In this document: positions 49,666 to 61,700 of the stretch, piece by piece
Position numbering within the stretch: the first letter of the stretch is position 1
Layout of the letters: the number at the start of each line of letters is the position of its first letter
Origin: Taiwanofungus camphoratus
Lineage: Eukaryota; Basidiomycota; Agaricomycetes; Polyporales; Taiwanofungaceae
NCBI GenBank assembly: GCA_003999685.1
Contig: CP021227.1
Span: forward strand, 558,001 to 622,000
Length of the DNA stretch: 64,000 nucleotides
Direction of reading: 5' to 3'
Position numbers and translations under genes: made by a program
The notes under the pieces: model-generated
Databases searched by the model: none
The model's input: the letters and a program-made list of their open reading frames with translations, nothing else
Told to the model about the DNA's origin: nothing

Positions 49666-51671
49666 CTTTCAGGCTCTTTGAGAGGAAAGTGATAGGGTGT
49701 AGCTGCCCTTCCTCATCGAGTTGTTGAAGCACCACACCGGTGGCTACCAGAGAGGCATTGGCCTCAATGGTGAAAGGTTTGGATGGGTCAGGCATGTGTA
49801 GGATTGGCATGCTCTGAAAACACCGTTGATGAGTCCTGTGGCCTCCTGGGCCCCGAATTACGATTTTAGGAGCTCTCCTATCCCCTAACAGACCATACTA
49901 TGACTCTTCTACAGCCTATGACAGGTGGGATAGGTTCCTATAATGTTCCTAACACCTCCTTTCCTTCCTAAACCCTTCTAACACCCTACAAAGTCCTGCG
50001 AGGTCACACGAGGTGCTATGAGGTTTTGAACTCTAGCCACAAAGTCCCTAACTCCTGCTAAGTCCACTATCGGACACTGCCGGCCCTCCCATACTGTTCT
50101 ATTGGATCTAGGTCCCAGCTACTACATCACTCATCCCGGGCTTAGCTAAGGAGTCTTAGCTAAGTCTCTTCTAGCTCTTGTGATTGCAGCCACCTCCAAT
50201 AGGCTCCAAAACGGTCCGAAGTTCTGGAGGCTGGACTTAGAAAGCCTTGCGCACCCCATGGGTCTCTCTCCTATGCCATAAGGTCCTCCTATAGTGCATC
50301 CATATGATCCTCCACCCATTTAGGACACCTCCTACCCCGATTAGGCCAAGTCCCACTGCTAGAAACTTCATATGCTTCTAGCCCACTAAGATAGTTGATC
50401 ATGGCGCATGGCTGCTCTCGGATAGTCATCCCGCCCTCGTGAATGAACTTGGTCATCTTTCTACCGTTCGTAGTTCCCCTGTTTCAGTTCCTAATTAGTT
50501 CCTATCCTCCTCGTGTTCACTTTGGAGTCTATGCACTGTAGTACACATTTCGGACTCGTAAGGATCACTTCGCGCAAGAATAGTTCACCTCATGCTCCCC
50601 TATTTAGTCAGAGGTAGTTTACTATGTACAAGAGAGACCCCTCAGTGCACACTTCTCCCTTTAGAATACCAGTTCCCCGATAGCTCTGATCTCAGAAAAG
50701 TGCCACGAGTACAACCTTAGGAACGGTCCTAAGCCCCTAAGTCTCCACCCCAGCTCCATTAAAGTATCTTTGAACTACGTTTACGCTCGCAATATATCTA
50801 CGAACCACGCCTATGCTTCCCAAACTACGCACTACAATCCATGAAGTTGCCGTGACCTCGCATCCTTCAGCACCTCTTATAGCACCTATCCAGTGGGCCT
50901 CCACCTTAGTTATACCCTTAGGCTCACGTTTGTCATTCCTATGTCCTATGAATAATCCTACGACTCTCCTATAGCCTTCATTTCAGATCACAGTACATCT
51001 CCCTACGCCCTCGTACTCTCTGACCTACGCCTCGAAGTCAGCAAACACTTCAGAGCTCCCAGCAACCTCGTTCTCCCATTCCTATTCCAAGTATTAGCTC
51101 TCTGAACCATCTGACCTCTCCTACAGGTCTCCTACGCTAGCCAAACCTCACCCACCGCGTTCTAACAAAACTCTAAGCCTTACACCCTTTAGCTAACTCT
51201 AGCTAAAGACTTCACAGCAGTCTCGTACCCTCTGCTGCTTAGTTGAAACTATATTCTATTGGCTTATTGCTCCCTAACCCCATACAGCCTACAAAGTCAG
51301 CTCGTGCGCTTTAGCTAAAACTTCGAAGGACTTCGCCGAATCTCGAAGGACTTCGCATACTTCGGAGGGCCTCGCAAGGCCTTAGGGATCGTCTAGCACT
51401 TAGGAACAAGATCCTGTCACACAGGACCCTTGACCCCTTACTCCCTCACTTACAAAAACAAGACATACAGGTTTTCCGGTATCATACAGGTTGTAGCTCC
51501 TCCCCTCACTTCCCCACAGTACACACACTACTTCCTAGCCACGTTGCGGAGCACTCCCTAGGTACCAGGGTCCCCTAGGTTGTATCACCGTTTGAGCTCA
51601 TCAAAGGCTTTCTGACAGGCTTCAGTCCAGTCCCACTCCACACACTTCTTCTTGATCACATTCAAGGGGTG
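49666..51671 (-). mobile_element. Ty3/gypsy RNase H fragment, split by R copy D
   Basis: On the minus strand, WTEACQKAFDELK (51592-51671) and PILHMPDPSKPFTIEANASLVATGVVLQQ (49666-49826) are the RT/RNase H junction of a Ty3/gypsy element different from the chromovirus. R copy D separates them with the target duplication CCGT. Both outer ends are cut by LTRs. Confidence 0.8.
49827..51587 (-). repeat. R unit, copy D (1.76 kb)
   Basis: This is R in minus orientation with a perfect 4-bp target duplication CCGT (49823-49826 and 51588-51591). It is moderately diverged from A and E. Confidence 0.9.
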
Positions 51672-53983
51672 TGATACAAGCTGGTATCAACGATCGGAAA
51701 GCCTCGGACGTGAGGACCTGGCTACTAGAGATAGTAGTGAGGCTTTATGGACACTGCGTATGTTCTCCTGGGCGAAGTCGATAGAGTCGAGCGAGTACTC
51801 AGGTACGAAGCGAGAGGTCGCAAGATATGAGTATAAGATTGCTAGTGGTAACTAGCTACTTGGTAACCAGATCGAACTTAAGGTCCGACCTACAAAGTAC
51901 AGGGCCTTATATACGTATTCTACTCTGTGCACGGACCATGGCACGTTGATACGACCTAGGGGACCCTGGTACCTAGGGAGTGCTCCGCAACGTGGCTGGG
52001 GGTAGTGTGATAACTGTGAGGGTGTGAGGGTAGGAGCTACAACCTGTATGATACCGGGAAACCTGTATGTCTTGTTTTTGTAAGTAGAGGAGTAAGGGGT
52101 CAAGGGTCCTGCACAACAGGATCTTGTTCCTAAGTGCTATACTATCCCTAAGGCCTTGCGAGGCCCTCCGAAGTATGCGAAGTCCTTCGAGATTCGGCGA
52201 AGTCCTTCGAAGTTTTAGCTAAATCGCGCGAGCTGACTTCGTAGGCTGTATAGAGTTAGGGAGCAATAAGCCAATGGACTATAATTTCTACTAAGCGGCA
52301 GAGGGTACGAGACTGCTGCGAAGTCCTTTTAGCTAGAGTTAGCTAAAGGGTGTAAGGCTTAGAGGTTTGTTAGAGCGAGGTGGGCGAGGTTCGGCTGGCG
52401 TAGGAGACTTGTAGGAGAGGTCGGATGGTTCAGAGAGCTAATACTTAGAATAGGAATGAGGGAACGAGGTTGCTGGAAGCTCTGAAGTGTCTGATGACGT
52501 CGAGGTGTGGGTCGGAGAGTTCGAGGGCGTAGAGAGATGTACTATAGCCTGTAATGAAGGCTATGGAGGAGTCGTAGGGTTATTCGTAGGACGTAGGGAT
52601 GACGCAACGTGAGCCTAAGGGTATAACTAAGGCGGAGGCCCACCGGATAGGTGCTATAAGAGGTGCTGAAGGGCACGAAGTCACGGCGACTTCGTAGATC
52701 GTAGTGCGTAGTTCGGGAAGCGTAGACGTAGTTCGTAGATATATCGCGAGCGTAGACGTAGTTCAAAGGTACTGAAACGGAGCTGGGGTGGAGACTTAGG
52801 GACCTTGGGACCGTTCCTAAGGTTGTACTCGCGGCGCTTTCCTGAGATCGGAGCTACAGGGGAACTGGTATTCCAAAGAGAGAAGCGTGCACTGAGGGGT
52901 CTCTCTTGTACATAGTAAACTACCTCTGACTAAATAGGAGAGCGTGAGGTGAACTAATCTTGCGCGAAGTGATCCTTACGAGTCCGAAATGTGTACTAAA
53001 ACGCATGGACTCCGAAGTGAACACGAGGGGGATAGGAACTAATTAGGAACTGAAACAGGGGAACTACGAACGGTAGAAAGGTGACCAACTTCATTCACGA
53101 GGGCGGGATGACTATCCGAGAGCAGCCATGCGCCGTGATCACCTATCTTAGCGGGCTAAGAGCGCACGAAGTTCTTAGCAGCGGGACTTGGCCTAATCGG
53201 GGTAGGAGGTGTCCTAACTGGGTGGAGGGCCATATGGATACGCCCTAGGATGACCTTATGGCGTAGGATCGAGACCCATGGGGGTGCACAAGGCTTCCTA
53301 AGTCCAACTTCCGGAACTTCAGACCGTTTCGGAGCCTATCGGAGGTAGCTGCAATCACAAGAGCTAGGAGAGACTTAGCTAAGACTTCTTAGCTAAGCCC
53401 GGGATGAGTGACGTAGTAGATAGGACCTAGATCCAATGGAACAGTATGGGAGGGCCGGCAGTGTCCGATAGTGGACTTAGCAAGAGTTAGGGACTTCGCG
53501 TCTAGCATTCGAAATCTCGTAGCACCTTGTGTGACTTCGCAAGACTTCGTAGGGTGTTAGGAGGGTTTAGGAAGGAGAGGGGGCGTTAGGAATATTATAG
53601 GAACCTATCCCTCCTGTCATAGGCTGTAGGAGAGTCTTAGAGTGGTCGGTTGGGGGATTAGAAAGCTCCTAAAATCGCGATTTGGGGCCCAGGAGGCTAC
53701 GGGACTCATCAACGTGGTCTAAGAATCAGCATGAGTAAGCGTAAGTAAGGCGATATGAGTCATCGGGCCGTATTAGCAATCAGTAAGCGTAAGACAGAAT
53801 ATGTAAGCGGGGCTCGATATAAGTCAGTGTCTATGAGTAACCGGGGCCCGTACCGTAAGCAGCGATGAGTCAAGGTGCTGCGCGAAGAAGCTGGGCCTAC
53901 CCGAGGCCCGTCCTAGAAGCAAAAGGTCACAGGACCGATCTGAGGTCCGACCGATAAGATACGAGATAAAAGAAATTGTATCA
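51672..53983 (+). repeat. LTR family 1 copy, interrupted by R copy E
   Basis: The ends are TGATACAAGCTGG and AAATTGTATCA; it is about 540 bp without R. The flanks GGGTG and GATGG do not match. It separates a gypsy fragment from a CACTA transposase gene, so it may be a recombination scar rather than a simple solo LTR. Confidence 0.82.
51947..53711 (+). repeat. R unit, copy E (1.76 kb, long form)
   Basis: This has a perfect 4-bp target duplication ACGT (51943-51946 and 53712-53715). It is nearly identical to copy A over its full length, so both moved recently or were homogenised. Confidence 0.92.
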
Positions 53984-55034
53984 GATGGTGTAGAACTCTT
54001 GTCACAGAACCTTTTTCTTTCCATGGTTGGCCACAAGTATCTTCGGGTCATAGCGTGGCTCACCACATTTGCAGCAGGTTTCATCATCTTTGAATGGACC
54101 CGTGAAAGCAAGACAACTGTTAACGCACATGTGATGCTTGATAGAATGGATGCCAGTGATGTTTGCGAGGCAGCATTTGACTTGCTCATAGGTGAGAATT
54201 TTGACATCAGAGAAATGCCGGAGACCCGCATGATGAACAGCTTCATAGGTTGCCTGAGAAGCATTGCCAACAGCTAAGAAAACTTCCAGTGAATATAACA
54301 AGTCAGGGTCATTATCAAGCTCAAGAGGCCTTTGCGGGGAATTCTGCAGCCTGTTCACAAGATCTTGGTCCATATCAGTATTGTTCCAGTCAGCAATTTT
54401 GAGTAGTCGTTGGAATTCCTTGGCTATGTTGACCTCCTCAACCCAGAATAGACAAGCAGAATCATCAAACTCATCAGTACTAGCAGAAACAGACTCAGAC
54501 GGCAACAGCGTGCTTGAGTTGGGGTCAGGTCCATCAGCCTGACCAGTGGTAAGATCGGGGAACAGCTCTGTACGAAGAGCCATCACATCATTTTGAAGCG
54601 GCCCCTCCAGGTTAGGGATGGTGGTGTTCTCATTCAGAGAGGCAGAAATGTTGGCACTAGATGGGCCTGCATCCGAGGCAGTAGGTTCCCTGGAATGCCG
54701 ACCAAGATCTGCAGTGAGCGTTCGCTCCTCATAATGTCCGAAATCAGGATCACACTGTTGCTGCATGTAGTCAGATATGTGAGCATGCATAGGTGCATTC
54801 ATACAGCATATATATTTGGCTTACTGCATGCTCCTCGTCATTATCTCTTCTACATTTTGAGGGCCGCGGATTCAGAAGATGTGTATGCATGGTTTTGTTC
54901 AACATGGTGTTTGTACGGACATGCGTAGGAGCAGTATTGCAGTACTTGGCATGGTCATAGTATGTCGTTCTGGAAACATCCTTTAGGTACTTGCAGTATT
55001 TCCAGCAGTCGCACTTCCACTCTTTGGTGGACAT
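53984..55034 (-). pseudogene. CACTA (EnSpm) tnp2-type transposase, truncated N-terminal part
   Basis: The first exon starts at 55034 with MSTKEWKCDCWKYCKYL and VSRTTYYDHAKYC, the Cys/His N-terminus usual in basidiomycete tnp2 proteins. After an intron of about 190 nt (donor near 54920, acceptor TACATGCAG near 54763), a long exon carries an acidic, Ser-rich stretch and the conserved HHMCVNSCLAFTGPF and CCKCGEPRYDP. A stop interrupts the frame at 54002. The catalytic part is missing because the gene ends at the family 1 LTR at 53983. The element's CACTA ends are not visible. Confidence 0.75.
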
Positions 55035-55246
55035 CAGAATGAGCTAAGGTAGACTTTGTGCAAAAGATTCATAAAATACAAGAGAGCGAATTGGAAAAAA
55101 CGATGCGATGCGTACGTCATACACAAACTATGTAAGCGCCCGAAAGCACGATCATGCTGATATGCCCTGATATACCGCGCCGGACTTCTGCTCGCTACGA
55201 CAGTCCTCACTTTCCCTCGACGACCTCAGACGGAATTTTCACTGGG
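55035..55246. other. short spacer between CACTA fragment and inverted-repeat arm
   Basis: No gene or terminal repeat is visible in this 212-bp stretch; it would be the 5' flank of the CACTA transposase. Confidence 0.4.
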
Positions 55247-55964
55247 TGTCAATGCTCACGTTGCAGATGCCGTATTCGATTGCCCTCGCTATCAACCCAC
55301 TATGTACCTACATACGTCCTGCCCCTTCTCGTTACACAAAACTGCACGCTTCCAATAGGTATAAGGCTGCATTCGTCTATTAGGGCAGCCTGATACGCAT
55401 GTCAACCATGCTGTACAGCTGAGAAGCGACACTACCTCGAGGCGATCTGGTATACGTGGGTATCGGATGAAATGCTGTGTCGTGTGCGTTCATTTCTGAA
55501 TGACCATGTCCCTCACACTCAACAGAAGCAGGGAAACTCCAAAGCACAACAAGGTTTTGAAAGTGTCAGACATACCACACTTTACCCGGATGATTCCTGC
55601 TATACACGCTGTAGGCCCCCGTGCCAATGCCGCCGAATATTGGTGTCCGTAGCATGAGAAGCACAAGGAAGATATCACTACCCACCTTGCGTACAATGCA
55701 AAAGAGTACAATCTACAGGGACCCTTACAATTTGAATCAGCACATTTTGCCACGCTTTGTGAAACAATGCCATATTCATGTTGCCTCTGTACGATATACA
55801 GATGGGCTCAAGGACACAGACGGTCTGAGAACTTGCAGAGATAAGTAGAATTTAGGTCAACAAAGCTTTGCGACGTTAAGAGGCAGATTTGCTAGATGAT
55901 AGAATGTGGCTCTGAGAATGGGTTATGGAGTCATTAATGTTGTAGTGCGTTCCAAATACGTTGG

Positions 55965-56810
55965 TCTTCATTGCCTTAATTTCTATCCACATTGCATATT
56001 AGTATAAGCTCGATCAGACGTGCGGAAATGCACTCACGTAAGGCCACACGCTTAGAATGAAGCCTACTTAGTTGAAAACTACCTGCTCGAAATATTGTTA
56101 TGTTAGCACGGTTGCGATAGTATGATATCCTATTCATTCTGCGCCGACCTATCAATACCATAAGCCATGGATCCCCAGGTCTCGCCAGATATCTCGCAGT
56201 TCGCCCTCTTCATCAAGGCCCCATATTGGCTCGGAAACCGTGCAAATCCATGTACGCACATCCACCCATAAATTTCCAATTCTTGTCAGCGTTCGGGACG
56301 TAAGTGGGACTTCGTCAAACCAGTCACATCTGCAGTGATTTCACGATGATCATTTTGTATTATACCAAACATCAAATAAATCCCTTTGCCTACGTCGTGC
56401 CTAGCCAAGTTGGTCGTATCCTACAAGCTCCATACCATTGGCTGTCCAGGGAGATCGCGTGAAACACTATCAATAGCTTACCAGAGTCTCCAGTGCCGAC
56501 GACGATGTTCATGTTCTCGTAGCCTTTGATGTTTCTATACTGCGACGAATGAAGGACATGGCCCTTAAACTTCGCCTGAAGAGCGCTGGAGCTTACAAGA
56601 GTACTCGCTGTTCCTGAGATTGCTCGCATATTAGGAGTTCCGTCACCAATTCCAGTAGTGAAGACTGCCTGCAGTGGTATTGATATATGACAGCTTGGGC
56701 AGCTTAACGCAGGGACTTACCGAGGTGATTGACACGAAGGACACGCTCCCGAGCATCCTGTCACTTTACCATGACAATCCATTTGTCATCCGCTTCTTCA
56801 AGTTGTGCTG
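55965..56810 (-). pseudogene. flavin-containing monooxygenase relic, right arm
   Basis: This is the inverted copy of 4985-5830, with the same three blocks and the same internal deletion (VVVGTGDSG followed closely by the C-terminal WRDLGIHGLWY block). The deletion therefore happened before the arms were duplicated. Confidence 0.65.
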
Positions 56811-57900
56811 CTTCGGTCGTTGTGGAAGGGACAGAATAGTACGGTTTGATGAACAGCATAACAAGAAACAAGTTGGAGTCGTCGGATTACATCAGAGACT
56901 ATCTCCAGAACTCTCTTGATGGAGAATGAACACGATGGAAACTATCAATTGAAGAGGGTGTAGAGGAACACTCGTCAGAGGCACTTACGTCGACCGTGAA
57001 GGTAAATCGATCTCGCTACTTTCTGATCGGCAAGCTTCACTTCCTGGCTCCGGAACTTGTGAGTCGTGGAACACGTGGATACGTCGCCATCGATCTCAAA
57101 ACGAAGAAATTAGTATTCCATGGCGAGTCAATCTTCCTGGGATTGGGAAAGAAGGAGACGTCTTCGACTTCTCGATCAGAAGGAGGTCAAGCACGTCCCA
57201 ACATTGGTCTGCCATGGGGACATTGGCGGTCAATGTATAGTCGTACAAGACTTTTGGTAGGCCAGTAATCGGCCTGTTACTCGAAGTCATCCGAGGACGA
57301 GTCCAAGCTCACACCTAAGTTTTTGCAACATATTCTAGTCCACTGCAGAAGTACACTCGCTATCGCCTTGTCACAGCCGAGGTTGACCGTCCGCTGAGTG
57401 ATTTCAGAACAGGCCGCGAGCTAGTCGAGCTCATATGCAATTACCTACAAGGTTGTTCGATTTCTGCCTTTGTTATTGATTGACTTGCGCGTTTACTACT
57501 TCTTTTCAGCCCGTGGGGAAGCTGTAAAGAGGATAGTGATAAAGCCAAGCCTCCAGAAGTGGATAGCGAGCATCTCGAACGTCCGAAACACCAGATAGCA
57601 GGCGACATACGACATGTCCAGCTCCGGAGATCATAAGTCTCCCTACTTATCTGGGAGGGGAGGGCAATAACCGCGATGCGGACGCCGCAGCTCGACGTGC
57701 GGATGAAGTCGAACATTAGGAATTGGCCGGTTATTATTCGATAGCCAATTACATGGCTGCCGCTGTGTTCAAGGAGAAGTGGCCAATAGGGGACAAGGAT
57801 GGGCGATCGGCTGCCGACTGAGGAGAGCAGAGTCGCACGCATGAGCTCGAAACGGAGGAGCAACGTCTTGAAGAGTTCAACTTTGCAATCGGGTATGTCT
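56810..57900 (+). pseudogene. FunK1 kinase relic, right arm
   Basis: This is the inverted copy of the relic at 3900-4985. It has SRYFLIGKLHFLAPELVSRG near 57010-57070, the middle-exon end with its intron near 57360-57510, and C-terminal pieces near 57750. It shares the lesions of the left copy, so decay predates the duplication. Confidence 0.75.
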
Positions 57901-58399
57901 AAAGGCGTTCTCAAAGGGAGGACGGAAGGCAGCAGCAGAAGCTGGGGTAGAGACGGGAGACGCCAAACGCCAATATCTTGTGCTGTAACCAGTTCTCCAT
58001 GTTGAAGTATACCACATAAAGCATGCTATTCTTGGAACTTGTGTGAATCTGCGTCCAAGATGCATCTAACAGAGTAAAGTCAAGGAGAACAAGTATTCAC
58101 TACTGACGAGGGCATTGGATTGCTATATATTGAGTGGCTGCAAAGCGGGCGATGTCCCGGGAAGATACGTCATGCTACAACACAAAATGGTTCGTTCAGA
58201 AATGGGCATCGTGCAAGGGCTTTGCACACGGAGGGTGTCAAAGACGAGCCGTAGACAGCTTCAGTTCGCGGCTCGGGTTGCCAAATCCCGGGGAATTTGT
58301 TGGCCCTGAAACTGAGACGCGTCGCGGTAGTAAATCAATGTTCTGGCGCACTGGGAGGACATGTCGCTCGACGCGTCTAAATCACGTGATTCTTGTTTT

Positions 58400-58754
58400 G
58401 GTGGCTGATATTGTAGAGACCACTGCTCCACTGCACCTCACTGTCAATCCCACTAGTACTCTTTTTTCGGATAGGTTTCATTGTAATCTGCTTCATTTGT
58501 TGGTGCAATAGTGTTTAATGGTTAGACTACACTTAGCCACACTCGCTCTACCCTCCACTGCAATGAAATTAGCAACCGGTGTTAATGCATTGCTATACTT
58601 TTGGTTAGTCAAACCGCAATCACATTCATCAGACAGTGAGGTGTGCACAGTTTATCAACTGCTGCTGTAATACATGAAGTTCACCGGAACGTTGACGGGC
58701 TCTAGCAGGGGACAACGTTAGAAATAAGCACATACCTTTCAATGGCTTGCATCC
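58400..58754 (+). repeat. dispersed repeat unit, copy 3 of 3
   Basis: This is the outer end of the right arm; it matches 25247-25625 directly and 3015-3395 inverted. Confidence 0.7.
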
Positions 58755-61700
58755 CGCCGCTTCTTGAACCAGTACCACCACCATCTCGATTTAGCGCTCG
58801 TGCCCAGCATGTCTAAATCTCATTGTTTCCTTCCCAATTCCCCCCATACTGGTGCCCCTATAGCTGCTGTTGGTCTTAGGACTGATGGTGCACCCACCTC
58901 GTCGAGTGCGATGTCGGTGCATGGCGGCTGCCCTGCTCATCGCACTCAAGCTGACTCGGATCATCCGAGATCTCGTCCATTGGACACACTTTTGAACTCA
59001 CCCTATCATGGGGAGAGTTCCGCTTCGAGTTCCTCTTTCTCAAGAGGTTCTCTCTTTAAATCGATGGACATAGTGCCAGACGATTCACAAAGACGTGGAA
59101 GTTGCTCAATCCCCTCTGGGGGAGGGGGCAACAACCACAATAGTGCTGGAAGCAGCCTTGCTGCATTCATGCCCTTTGCCCATGATGGTAGTGCATGGCA
59201 CACCGGATTGGGTTCAATACCATCAACCCGTTATGGGAGTAATGGACAACCGTGTGAACCGGATTCTTCCGACGGTGCTTCGGCCCCATCGTCTGGAACC
59301 CCGCCGGCCTCACAACCTAATGAACGGCCCGATTCCCCCATGGTGGTGGAAGCGGACCCCTCCCGTACGCCCAGCCCAACGGTTGACGGTGACAATCTGA
59401 GAGACGAGCCTACGAGGCCTGCACTCACATGCATAAGTGCGAATGTTCAGAAATCTGCGGAGAATACGAGCATTCTACTTGAGAGACATAGGGACGCCGA
59501 CATTGTCTGCGTCCAAGAGATATTCTGGGGCCGTATCAAGGATGTGGCCTCAGCTAAGTCATGAGACGGGGAGGCGTATGAGAATACATCTGCCCATGCC
59601 TCATTCAAGTGCCTTGGGGCATCGAAAGATTCCCGAGTCGCAGTATATGTCAACAAGCGGTGGGCTTCGGTCTCTCCGCAAGTTGTCACCCACAGCGTCT
59701 CCCATAAGGATTGCCTTTTGGTAGCGCTCAAGCTTCCGTCCGGGGACTTTAATGTCCTGAACGTGTACAACGACAGCACCAACTTTGATGCTGTCAGATA
59801 TTTGGAAACACGTGTACATGCGCTTCCACCCATTGCGTGTATGTGCGGGGATTTCAATCTCCACCACCCATTGTGGGATGCACGAGCTGCAGGATCTCGG
59901 GTGCGGCCTCTGCACTACGCTGATTCCAATCGCCTTATTGAGTTGGCCCAGGCCGAACTTGATCTGATCTTGATGAACGCCCAGGACGGTCCAGTCACTT
60001 GGCGTTCCCACAACATCACTCTCACACCTGGAGTCATTGACTTGGTGTGGATCAACCCAGTGTACTATGAAGGTCAAGATCTTCATGTACTCATGTCACA
60101 TTGCCACAACAGCGACCACGCGGTCCTGCGGTGGGAGATGCCGATTGAGGTTGAGCCAGAACCGGTGCGGGGTATTCCCCGTACCGGCGATGCGGCCCAA
60201 CAATTCGTGACGGCAACGGCGAAACTGTTCGCTGATTACCCTACACACTTTAGCAGCGCCCAAGGCGTTGAAAGAATGGGGGACCGCCTTGAGCGAGATC
60301 TCCAACGATTATGGATGGAGTTTTCGACAGTAAAACGCCCATCCAAACATTCAAAGTCGTGGTGGGATGCTGCATGCTCCCGTGCAGCCACTAAGCTGGC
60401 AAACACCCAGCACCGCCTTAGTGCGGCGTCTGGGCAGTATCGCTACATACGTCATCAGTTGGGACCTGGCGCTCAGGCTACTGCAGACGCATATGATGTT
60501 GCCGCCGAACTTCGGTCCGAACGGCATAAACAACGTGCAACACTTTGCCTTGTCATGAAGCGGGCGAAGCGCGCACACTTTGATCAGATCATGGATGAAT
60601 CCAATCCCCAATTGATCTCGGACTTTGTTGCATGGACAAAGCCGAGACGGCAAGAGGCCACTATTCAGCTGCAGCAAGCTGATGGTGTGCCAGTTCAAAG
60701 TGCGGTTGATCTCAGTCGTGCTTTTCAAGCTCAGTTCACGCCTGCCAACCCACGGCCGGTGGATCTGTCGTATGTGGATGAAATTCCCCAAAGGGAGGAA
60801 TTGACTCTATCAGACATTAGTGAGTTTGAGATTCGAGAGAATCTCAAATCCACTAGCAATACGTCCGCACCCGGTCCCGATCACGTGAACTGGATGTGGA
60901 TTAAATGGATGGTGGATCGGATTGAGCGTTCTGAGGAGGGCATCGAGACCGATCTCGGTATACACGTGCGGCAATGGCTGCGTGCGTACTATAACGCTTG
61001 CCTCGACTTCGAGGTTTATCCGAGCGTCTTCAAGCGGTCTGTTACGGTGGTTTTACCCAAACCGAACAAACCGGACTATACGCTAGCAAAGGCTTATAGG
61101 CCTATCTGCTTGCTGAATTGCTTTGGCAAATTGTTCGAAAAGATCATTGCCAAACGAATGCAGTGGGATGCCCAGAAGTGGGGAATCCTACACCCATGCC
61201 AGTTTGGTGGGGCTATGCAGCATAGCACCACTGACACTGGTATTCAATTAGTGCACAATGTCAAAGAGGCATAGGCGCGCAACCTTATCCCATTGGTGCT
61301 ATTGCTCGATGTGTCACAGTTCTACCCATCCATCAATCATGATGTGCTGGTAGGAATCATGCGAAAGCAGGGCTTCAATAGCAAGCTCTGTAATTTCATG
61401 GCAAATTACTTGATCGGGCGAAAAACCTGATTCCTGTTCAATGGTACCTTGACCGATCCATCTGACTTTGATGTCGGAGTCGGTCAAGGATCGAGTTTAT
61501 CCCTGATTCTATCTGGGGTTTACATTGCACCGGTCATACACAAGTGGGCGCCAGTTCATTTGGTACAACCGGGCCGAACCGGGACTCAGTTCTATGTGGA
61601 CGACAGTCTCATCATGGCGGCTTCACCGAAGGCTGTTGACGACAGCCCGCAAGCCCTTGTTTTGAAGAACAACGCCATTTTGGCGGATGTCTTCCATGAT

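Larger units (their letters stand above)
55247..58754 (-). repeat. 3.5-kb inverted repeat, right arm
   Basis: This is the reverse complement of 3015-6559, with sharp ends and very high identity. From left to right it holds unassigned sequence, the monooxygenase relic (minus), the FunK1 relic (plus) and the dispersed repeat. Its right end abuts the 5' end of a LINE. Confidence 0.9.

Noticed and set aside
30137-54000. CRISPR-like or phage-like arrays
   Set aside because: The recurrent blocks are kilobase-scale transposon copies with target duplications in a eukaryotic genome; there are no short regular repeats with unique spacers.
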